From contig CP136061.1 in assembly GCA_032622095.1 (NCBI GenBank), positions 34,849,797-34,913,796 of the forward strand: DNA of 64,000 nucleotides, in the 5' to 3' direction. Origin of the DNA: Siphonodentalium dalli (lineage: Eukaryota; Mollusca; Scaphopoda; Gadilida; Siphonodentaliidae). The position numbers were made by a program, and so were the translations under genes. Of this stretch, positions 55,086-64,000 are shown one piece after another; positions within the stretch are counted from its first letter, which is position 1, and every line of letters begins with the position of its first letter. The notes under the pieces are model-generated. The model did not search any database, was not told the DNA's origin, and was given only the letters and a program-made list of their open reading frames with translations.

Positions 55086-57879
55086 GCAAGAACCAGTCTG
55101 ATGTGGCAAGGACCAGTCTAATGTCAAGAACCAGTCTAATGGCATGGACCAGTCTAATGGCAAGAAACAGTATAATGGCATGGACCAGTCTAATGTCAAG
55201 AACCAGTCTAATGGCAAGAACCAGTCTAATGGCAAGAACCAGTCTAATGACATGGACCAGTATAACGGCATTGACCAGTCTAACGGCATGGACCAGTCTA
55301 ATGGCATGGACAAGTCTAATGACATGGACCAGTCTAATGGCATGGACCAGTATAATGGCATGAACCAGTCTAATGGCAAGAACCAGTATAATGACAAGAA
55401 CCAGTCTAATGACATGGACCAGTATAATGACAAGAACCAGTCTAATGGTATGGACCAGTCTAATGGCATGGACCAGTATAATGGCAAGAACCAGTCTAAT
55501 GGCATGGACCAGTCTAATGGCATGGACCAGTCTAATGGCAAGAACCAGTCTAATGGCATGGACAAGTCTAATGGCATGGACCAGTCTAATGGCATGGACC
55601 AGTATAATGGCATGGACCAGTCTAATGGCATGGACCAGTCTAATGGCAAGAACCAGTCTAATGGCATGGACCAGTCTAATGACATGGACCATTCTAATGG
55701 CAAGAACCGGTATAATGACATGAACCAGTCTAATGGCATGAACCAGTCTAATGGCATGAACCAGTCTAATGGCATGAACCAGTCTAATGGCACGGACCAG
55801 TCTAATGGCATGGACCAGTCTAATGGCATGGACCAGTCTAATGGCAAGAACAAGTCTAATGGCAAGAACCAGTCTAATGGCACGGACCAGTCTAATGGCA
55901 AGAAACAGTCTAATGGCACGGACCAGTCTAATGGCATGGACCAGTATAATGGCAAGAAACAGTCTAATGGCATGGACAAGTCTAATGGCAAGAACCAGTC
56001 TAATGGCATGGACCAGTATAATGGCAAGAAACAGTCTAATGGCATGGACCAGTCTAATGGCAAGAAACAGTCTAATGGCATGGACCAGTCTAATGGCAAG
56101 AAACAGTCTAATGGCATGGACCAGTCTAATGGCAAGAACCAGTCTAATGGCATGGACCAGTCTAATGGCACGGACCAGTCTAATGGCTTGAAACTGTCTA
56201 ATGGCATGGACCAGTCTAATGTCATGAACCAGTATAATGGCAAGAACCAGTCTAACGGCATGGACCAATCTAATGGCATGGACAAGTCTAATGGAAAGAA
56301 CCAGTCTAGTGACATGGGCCAGTCTAACGGCATGGACCAGTATAATGGCAAGAACCAGTCTAACGGCATGGACCAATCTAATGGCATGGACAAGTCTAAT
56401 GGCAAGAACCAGTCTAGTGGCATGGGCCAGTCTAACGGCATGGACCAGTATAATGGCACGGACCAGTCTAATGGCACGGACCAGTCTAATGGCATGGACC
56501 AGTATAATGACATGAACCAGTCTAATGGCATGGACCAGTCTAATGACATGGACCAGTCTAATGGCATGGACCAGTCTAATGGCATGAACCAGTCTAATGG
56601 CATGGACCAGTCTAATGGCATGGACCAGTCTAATGGCAAGAACCAGTATAATGGCAAGAAACAGTCTAATGGCATGGACAAGTCTAATGGCAAGAAACAG
56701 TCTAATGGCATGGACCAGTCTAATGGCAAGAAACAGTCTAATGACATGGACCAGTCTAATGGCAAGAAACAGTCTAATGGCATGGACCAGTCTAATGGCA
56801 AGAACCGGTATAATGGCACGGACCAGTCTAATGGCATGTACCAGTATAATGGCAAGAAACAGTCTAATGGCATGGACAAGTCTAATGGCAAGAACCAGTC
56901 TAATGACATGGACCAGTATAATGGCAAGAAACAGTCTAATGGCATGGACCAGTCTAATGGCAAGAACCAGTCTAATGGCACGGACCAGTCTAATGGCAAG
57001 AAACAGTCTAATGGCATGGACCAGTATAATGGCATGGACCAGTCTAATGGCATGGACCAGTCTAATGGCAAGGACCAGTCTAATGGCAAGAACCAGTCTA
57101 ATGGCATGAAACAGTCTAATGGCAAGAACCAGTCTAATGGCAAGGACCAGTCTAATGGCAAGAACCAGTCTAATGGCATGGACCAGTCTAATGGCATGAA
57201 CCAGTCTAATGGCAAGAACCAGTCTAATGGCATGGACCAGTATAATGGCATGGACCAGTCTAATGGCATGGACCAGTCTAATGGCAAGAACCAGTCTAAT
57301 GGCAAGAACCAGTCTAATGGCATGAACCAGTCTAATGGCAAGAACCAGTCTAATGGCAAGGACCAGTCTAATGGCAAGAACCAGTCTAATGGCATGGACC
57401 AGTCTAATGGCATGAACCAGTCTAATGGCAAGAACCAGTCTAATGGCATGGACCAGTCTAATGGCATGAACCAGTCTAATGGCATGGACCAGTATAATGG
57501 CATGGACCAGTCTAATGGCATGGACCAGTCTAATGGCAAGAACCAGTCTAATGGCAAGAACCAGTATAATGGCATGAACCAGTCTAATGGCAAGAACCAG
57601 TCTAATGGCAAGGACCAGTCTAATGGCAAGAACCAGTCTAATGGCATGGACCAGTCTAATGGCATGAACCAGTCTAATGGCAAGAACCGGTCTAATGGCA
57701 TGGACCAGTCTAATGGCATGAACCAGTCTAATGGCATGGACCAGTCTAATGGCAAGAACCGGTCTAATGGCATGGACCAGTCTAATGGCATGGACCAGTC
57801 TAATGGCAAGAACCAGTCTAATGGCATGGACCAGTCTAATGGCAAGAACCGGTATAATGGCATGGACCAGTCTAATGTC
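55086..57879 (+). repeat. 18-bp minisatellite, ~155 units, with 216-bp higher-order repeat
   Basis: Unit TCTAATGGCATGGACCAG or TCTAATGGCAAGAACCAG. Two linked variable positions (ATG/AAG and GAC/AAC) make two main variants. In the last kilobase a 12-unit pattern recurs (marker units with CAGTAT at 57016, 57232 and 57484, i.e. 216 then 252 bases). Frames above 900 codons on both strands exist only because the unit lacks stops in those frames; protein status is unsupported. Confidence 0.97.
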
Positions 57880-57989
57880 CGAAATTCGGCAACAACTGTC
57901 CAAATTTAAACTTCAAGAAAGTAAAAGTACATGTTAATAATGAACGAGCTAGTAAATGAACATTGCTATCTAGCCGTCGTCTGCTACTG

Positions 57990-58090
57990 TTTTAGAATTG
58001 TTCATAAGAATGGTTTCTATACGCGGAATCTCGTTATTGGAGAGTTATTAATAATGTAAATAAGAACTTGAACAATCTATATACATATCC
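57990..58090 (+). repeat. Dispersed repeat R5, copy 3 (diverged)
   Basis: 'attgttcataagaatggttt.tatacg..gaatct..ttattggagagttattaataatgtaaataagaac' parallels 24340 and 44965. Confidence 0.4.
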
Positions 58091-58227
58091 TTGGGGGACT
58101 ACTCGTCAATGAGTATTTTGTATAGAAAGGGTTAACGATGGGACTCCGCGAACCAAATATTCTGGTAACTGCTTATTGTAATCGTGTGTTTTCGAATGCT
58201 CCCTATTATATTCCACTCGCACCTTAA

Positions 58228-58491
58228 ACCCTTAATGTGGTTTCAATACGGGAGTTGCGCTGGTGCAACATTTAATATCATATACCAGCGCATTCTCTTA
58301 TATAAGCGAGTCCCCAATAGGGAGCCTCACATATATTAGAGAATGCACTGGCTTACGAGGTCAAGGAAATATTGTTAGGCCAATGTATTCTCTTATATAT
58401 GTGAGGCTCCATATGGGAAACTCGCATATATAAGAGAATGCATTTGAACAAGATTTTCGCAAAATTTCAGGAAGCTCCAGTCATGGAAGGG
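58228..58491. mobile_element. piggyBac-like TTAA MITE, copy 6
   Basis: TTAA at 58224-58227 and 58492-58495; right terminus AGTCATGGAAGGG; left terminus ACCCTTAATGTGG with one added base. Two palindromes with CCCAATAGGGAG and CTCCATATGGGA centres. Confidence 0.85.
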
Positions 58492-58763
58492 TTAATTTCG
58501 ACGGCGTAGCATCTGACGGTCGAATCTCCGGCTCACTCTGTAGAGATTTCTTCTTGACTTGACATGCTAATTGGATGATTTATGTATGTCTCCTGGGGAA
58601 TTTCACTCGCGAGACAAATCAGATTAGAGGAGCGTATATAGATTGTGAACACACGTCAGGTACATCTCTATATATTTAAAAGTTCCATACATGTAACCTA
58701 ATTAACCTTTGGTGAATAACTGGAGATCGAGGTAAGTATTGGAGATTAACCCCTTCTTTATAG

Positions 58764-59256
58764 CACGGTGGGGAATCACGTGGTTTCGAGGTTGGTGAGT
58801 ACCATGCACGCATTCAAAATATGCCAACGCACGAAAACATAATTTATGAGGAACAAACATAAAACATAGCATTTTAATTGTTACGAGCATATGCTAGTTT
58901 ATTTTTATAGCAAGTAAATACCTTATTTGTTCGGAAATACTCAGTAGTTTTCTATAACATTCTGACCAAATTTGCTAGTCGGAGGTTCGTGCAATACACC
59001 AGCCGATACGATACATCTTTCAGAATCCTTCGACTGACAACTTTGGTCTGAATGTTATATATATAAGCGCTTGGACACATACAAATGGAGCATCAGCTTG
59101 TTTGAAAAATAGTATCGCATATGCTCCAAGCTGCCAAATATACTATGTAATATAGAATTATCATAGCTTAATAACTTTTTTATTCGTTTGCGATCGCCTA
59201 GGCTATTTTGAATGCGTGATACTCATCAACTCGAAACCACGTGATTCCCCACCGTG
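58764..59256. mobile_element. 493-bp element with CACGGTGGGG inverted termini
   Basis: CACGGTGGGGAATCACGTGG and 'tttcgaggttggtgagtaccatgcacgcattcaaaata' (58764-58826) are repeated in inverse at 59203-59256 with a short indel. Flanks TATAG/TATAT could be a 5-bp duplication with one change. A CAC-type end with a 5-bp duplication again points towards Transib, more weakly than at 6168. Confidence 0.7.
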
Positions 59257-59413
59257 TATATATAAATGAATTCTCATCAGTTACAAAAGTATACATTGGA
59301 ATTGTCTATTATTCATCTGGAAGGATGTTCAGGAAATATAAGCAGACGACAAAAAGTCGAACCGTTTTGGGCATGGAATATTCAACTGATGTTGTGTTAG
59401 GCTCAAATAATTT

Positions 59414-60430
59414 TTACGTAAGTTTGAGGGTGAGACACCCCACCCCTGTCGCCGCGTCCCTGTATCCACATTGAAACCCGATGTGCATTTTATACAAAGT
59501 TGCAATGTAAGCATAGCTGATAGAAGTGCATGAGGCAAACCAAATGAGATTAATCAAACGGGTGAAAATACACGAACCCGTATTTCTACAATTGAGGGTC
59601 AAATAAGGGTGAAAACACGTCACGTGGCCGCGACTTATAACACCCACCGGGTTATAAGTCTAGACACGTGGCATATTTTCAGATTGCCACCTGTTGTCAT
59701 TGCTGCACACGCCAAAATTGATAATTGATCATTTTACGTAAGTTTGGTGGGTGAGACAACCCACCCCTGTCGCCGCGTCCCTGTGTACACATTGAAACCC
59801 GATGTGAATTTTATACAAAGTTGCAATGTAATCATGCATAGCTGATAGAAGTGCATGAGGCAAACCAAATGAGATTAATCAAACGGTTTGGTGTGGGCCG
59901 CGTCGCGGTGGGGGAATATCGTTTTGTTTTAACTGAATATCCTTTAGAAGTGACGAGCTATGCATGAATCTAATCTGAAAGTGGAATTCACGTGAGGCTG
60001 TTGTGAGAAAAGTAAACGGAGAACCTGTATTTTTTGTGACTTACTTTCAAAGTACGTTCCATAGTGTTACATTTCCTGAATTTTCGGTGAAATACACGAA
60101 CCCGTATTTTTACAATTGAGGGTCAAATATAGGCAACAATTTACAAAGCTCGAATAAGGGTGAACACAGGGGGGGGGGTAATAAGTCGCGGCTACGCGTC
60201 GTATTTTCCGATTGCCACCTGTTGTTATTGCTGCATCACACGCCAACATTGATAATTGATAATTTTTACGTAAGTTTGGTGGGTGAGATACACCACTCCT
60301 GTCGCCGCGTCCCTGTATCCACATTGAAACCCGATGTGAATTTTATACAAAGTTGCAATGTAATCATAGCTGATAGAAGTGCATGAGGCAAACCAAATGA
60401 GATTAATCAAACGGGTTGGTGTGGGCCGCG
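59414..60430. repeat. Three copies of a ~155-bp block in ~320- and ~530-bp duplications
   Basis: 'acgtaagttt', 'gggtgaga', 'cctgtcgccgcgtccctgt', 'acattgaaacccgatgtg', 'tgatagaagtgcatgaggca', 'ccaaatgagattaatcaaacgg' occurs at about 59417, 59736 and 60267. The copies share intervening blocks ('tacacgaacccgtatttctacaattgagggtcaaata'). Confidence 0.9.
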
Positions 60431-61070
60431 TCGCGGTGGGGAATATCGTTTTGTTTTAACTGAATATCCATTAGAAGCGACGTGCTATTATTCCTCGGGG
60501 TGCGATGCGCAAATGTGCAGCTGTTTTTTGAACGCACGCGACGCAAATCAATTTGATAAACGTCACTGAATGTCTGATGAAGTGCCGAGAATTACGCAAG
60601 AAGAATACTCCATCAGATTTCGTTGTGGGTTGGAGGTTATATTCGAATAGTCGATCATATTTGGTTGTGCATGTGTTCGAGATTACGTCTTTATACTCGA
60701 TCAGATTCCATTCTTGGTTGTGGATTACATATCTGTTGCCTATTATAAGAATAAAATCAATCCACAGACACATACAAAATTTCTGAAATCAAATCACGTT
60801 TTTTCTCAGACGTGATCAATCCATGTTCTTCTACAAAGCTCTACCAGGACGGGAAACCAGCATGTACGTCATTATTTTCTGGAAAATGGCTGCATACCAC
60901 GCCAGGCAAATTTAGCATTCAATTTTCTATATTTTCCAAAGATATTAGACTAATGAACTCTCCCAAAACTTCACATAGGATACTGTAAAACTGAACAATG
61001 AACAGATTAGTTTTTAATGAGAGTTTGGGTTTCACAACCTCGAAAAATGATGACCGAAATCACTTGAACA
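60431..61070. other. No gene recognised
   Basis: Short complementary frames at 60471-60786 carry no motif. Confidence 0.4.
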
Positions 61071-61075
61071 CTTAT

Positions 61076-61570
61076 ACCTTCCCATGACTGGAGCTTCCTG
61101 AATTTTAGCGAAAACCCTGTCGCAATGCATTCTCTTAAATATGCGAGTCGACCATAGTCGCCTAGCATATATAAGACAATGCATTGGCCTAACAAATATT
61201 ACTTTAATTTTTATAATTGTTAAAAAATTTAAGAAAAATTTAAACAAAATTGTAAGAATGTAAGAAATAATGATAAAGATTGTCAAAGAATGTAAGAAAA
61301 AAAGATAAAATTTGATAAAGAATGTAAGAAAAAAATGCCAAAAAAAATGATAAAATTGTTAAAGAATGTAAGAACAAAATATAAAAAATGCTAAACAAAA
61401 TTATAAAAATTGTTAAGGAATGTAAGAAAAATTGATAGAAAATGATAATAAATTATTAGGCCAATGCATTCTCTTTTATGTGCGAGGCGACCTATGGTCG
61501 ACTCGCATATATAAGAGAGTGCACTAACACGGGGTCTTTAATGTTGCCCCAGCTCCCCGTCATGAAATGG
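61076..61570. mobile_element. piggyBac-like MITE, copy 7, with expanded loop
   Basis: Termini ACCTTCCCATGACTGGAG and CCCGTCATGAAATGG, both flanked by TTAT. Two palindromes (CGACCATAGTCGCC; GCGACCTATGGTCGAC). The loop (61204-61450) is an AT-rich ~35-40-bp tandem repeat of 'aaattgttaaagaatgtaagaaaaaa', about six units. Confidence 0.8.
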
Positions 61571-61694
61571 TTATATAACCTTGATAAAAGTGTAATGATA
61601 CCTAAAATATGTGCACTGAGAAGCTCATGTGGCACCGAGAGACCTTCATTTACACTGAGAATCCGCGTTGGTGGGGCAGCGCTAGGCATGTTAG

Positions 61695-61931
61695 ACCCTT
61701 CATGTTGGGAGCTGCGCTGGTGCTGAATTAAAGATCTTGTGCCAGTACATTCTCTTATATATGCGATTCTCCTATAGGGAGCATCGCATATATAAGAAAA
61801 TGGACTAGCTTACAAGGTCAATGTCAATATTGTTAGGCCATTGCATTCTCTTATATATGCGAGGATCCCTAAGGGCGACTCGCATATATAAGAGAATGTA
61901 TTGGCACAGGGTTTTCGCAAAATTGCAGAAA
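61695..61931. mobile_element. piggyBac-like MITE, copy 8, right end lost
   Basis: Starts after TTAG with ACCCTTCATGTTGGGAGC and contains both palindromes. The similarity to other copies stops at 'gcaaaattgcagaaag', where a ~16-base poly(C) run begins; no right terminus is seen. Confidence 0.8.
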
Positions 61932-63390
61932 GCCCCCCCCCCCCCCCCAATGAAACCGAATGGTCCAACATTTAAACTCACATTCACTTGGGGCCACGAT
62001 CGTTTCTCTGGATATCTATGAAGACGTATTAGGGTCAATATGCATTCCAGAATTTAATCGGTGAGGCCGCCCGAAGCTCAATATTCATGCTAGAATTTAA
62101 TCGGCGGGGATGCCATAGGGTCAATATAATACTGGAATTTAATTAGTATTGTTGAGCGAACGGACGTTCAATAACTTAATACGATCAGATAGTATAATAC
62201 CTCGCTGGATCAGGAGGTGCAGTTGGTGGTTAAAGCAAGCACAACGCGAATTAATATGAAAATGTCAATAGACACTCGTGTGGGGATTAAATGCTCTATT
62301 ACATTATAGACCGTGAATAGTTTTAAGTTAATCAGTTTGGAAATACACTGTTAGAAAAGTAGTTACAGGAACCATAACATTAACCATTATTTGGTTCATT
62401 ATTTGGGTGCGTTGGACCAAACAAATCGCGATATTGTGACCTATAGCGATTAAGACATGAAACCGCACTTATATGTTGCTTAGTTATTTGGGGAATCTTT
62501 TTGGAGGGGCTGTCCGGGTGGTGGGTCCTGTTTCGGGATAAAATTTGGCTTCCGTGGCAACGGTATAAAATATTTGTGGAAACCAATGAGTCATGATGTT
62601 AACTTATTGTGTCATCAATAGTGCACCAAAACGGACTATGCCACTAGGACATATAAGGTCAAGGTCAATTGCTAAAATCAAGGTCATTGAAAAAATGTAA
62701 TATTTTGGTTTATTTTTTAAAAATTGCTACAACATTGTATATGTGATCATACGATATGCCTGAACTGACGTTTATATATATCACGGACTAAGTATGGGTG
62801 TTTATTGCTCGAGTGAGCGTGAACAAATTCTCATTTCTTATCGAAATAATCATGCATCGATGAGAATGGCACATTGAGCTATTCCTCAACTCAGATCAAG
62901 CTTGAGTCCTGATTTTCGCCCATGTCGGGGTTAGAATCTACGACAACCTCGTCTAGCACAGACTGCGATGGTCCTATCCACGACATAACCACCTCGGCTA
63001 CATGGACATTCTTAAACGGAGGCCATTTCACTGAGAGTTGGAAGCGTATCAGTCTGGAAATGGGCTCGAATATTGACACAGGACGAATCTACCATAGTAT
63101 TGGAAGAGCACAATGCACTTCCCCCGAAATTGTGAAACGTCAATCCTTCAGGAGGCCAGATCATACTAAACCAACGTATGCGATATATTTTGGACTCGAG
63201 AAATTGAAGCGACTGATGATCTACAAGACTATTCATCTTTAAGGTGGAATATAATATCCAAGCCTCAAATTAGAGCTGACCCCAAAGTATCACAGAGTTA
63301 CCGTTCGTGATTAGCGTTAATTTGTTATTGTAGTGTCAACTATTTTCACGACTCCACTTCGAACGGAGAGTCATTTAAAAGCGAGATATC
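61932..63390. other. No gene recognised
   Basis: A 106-codon + frame (62922-63242) and a complementary one have no known domain. The ATTCCAGAATTTAATCGG-like piece recurs three times at 62043-62145. Confidence 0.4.
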
Positions 63391-63394
63391 TTAA

Positions 63395-63645
63395 CTCTTC
63401 CACGACTGGAGCTTCCTGACATTTTGCGAAAACCCTGTGCCAATGCATTCTCTTATATATGCGAATCTCCCATAGGGAGCCTCGCATATATATAAGAATA
63501 AGAGAAATCTTTGGCCTAACAAATATTCACCTTGACCTTGTACGGCAGTACATTCTCTTATATATGCGAGACTCCCTATGAGAGACTCGCATATATAAGA
63601 GAATACACTGGCACACGATATTTAATGCTGCATCAGCGTAGCTCA
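63395..63645. mobile_element. piggyBac-like TTAA MITE, copy 9, right end diverged
   Basis: TTAA (63391-63394) then CTCTTCCACGACTGGAGC; both palindromes (CTCCCATAGGGAG; CTCCCTATGAGAG) are present. The right terminus fades after 'gcatcagcg' without a clear TTAA. Confidence 0.8.
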
Positions 63646-63649
63646 CATA

Positions 63650-64000
63650 TACCACACTGCATGTATAGTGTTAACGCGGCATGGTGCTGGCAAACTGTAG
63701 GACCTATTTGGAGTCATACAGATCTAGTTTGCACTCTGATCAGTGATGGTATAGAGATGATGAACCTATTTGGATTCAGCCCGGCGCTCGAAACTCACGC
63801 GGGAATACACGGAGTGGCATACGCGACGCAGGCACAAATTAATTAAAACACCATGTTTGATATCCCGATAAGAGGTGTTATCCCGAGTTCCCGACCCATC
63901 CCCGTGATTGTCCTGATACGCGTGGGATGTCTAGACGAGCTAGACGAATGATAAGCCGATATATCATAACGGAGCGGTCCCCATACACGATTACTACGAA
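63650..64000. other. No feature seen
   Basis: Unassigned sequence to the window edge. Confidence 0.4.

Noticed and set aside
55057-57909. Open frames of more than 900 codons on both strands
   Set aside because: They coincide exactly with the 18-bp minisatellite; the unit has no stop in those frames, so length is not evidence of a protein.
62922-63242. 106-codon + strand frame
   Set aside because: A complementary-strand frame overlaps it and no family resemblance was seen.

Overview
The window looks like nuclear DNA of a lophotrochozoan animal, most likely a mollusc and probably a bivalve. It is AT-rich, almost free of protein-coding sequence, and packed with tandem repeats and non-autonomous transposons. 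Two tRNA-derived SINE copies end in (AATC)n tails, and one pair of spliced exons encodes a METTL24-like methyltransferase. There are no bacterial-type operons. The species assignment is inference.

Gene content. I recognise one host gene, on the + strand: a METTL24-like methyltransferase with an internal exon at 419-610 and the terminal exon at 24610-24900. The 24-kb gap between them reads as one intron filled with repeats. The internal exon appears to lack one base, near 596/597, within a conserved motif, so the copy is either a recent pseudogene or carries an assembly indel. Two transposon-type coding remnants lie on the - strand. One is a Crypton/DUF3504-type tyrosine recombinase pseudogene (17069 down to 10987), split by a 4.28-kb inverted-repeat element. 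The other is a LINE ORF1-like remnant (about 28320 down to 27630), split by a SINE. No other open stretch could be assigned a function.

Layout. 0-6 kb: end of the upstream intron, exon, nested inverted-repeat element, then a ~160-bp satellite array. 6.2-8.5 kb: an element with CACTGGTG termini and a 5-bp target duplication, carrying a reversed array of the same satellite. 8.5-17 kb: mixed repeats and the split recombinase pseudogene. 17.6-18.8 kb: 51-bp satellite. 18.8-21 kb: diverged tandem and inverted repeats. 21-24.6 kb: palindromes, a TTAA mini-element fragment and a SINE. 24.6-25.2 kb: terminal exon with a TTAA mini-element placed immediately after the stop codon. 25-42 kb: minisatellites, LINE/SINE remnants, a 632-bp palindrome and several foldback repeats. 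42-51 kb: TTAA mini-elements and a ~107-bp satellite interrupted by a 725-bp Helitron-like element. 51.3-53.2 kb: a 16-bp minisatellite. 55.1-57.9 kb: an 18-bp minisatellite with higher-order structure. 58-64 kb: more mini-elements and duplications.

Transposon relations. The commonest family (nine copies) is a piggyBac-like TTAA mini-element built from two reverse-complementary palindromes. A second TTAA family (four copies) has AGGCCCACTT termini. Several insertions can be dated relative to their hosts because removing the element restores a reading frame, a satellite unit or a paralogous empty site found elsewhere in the window.
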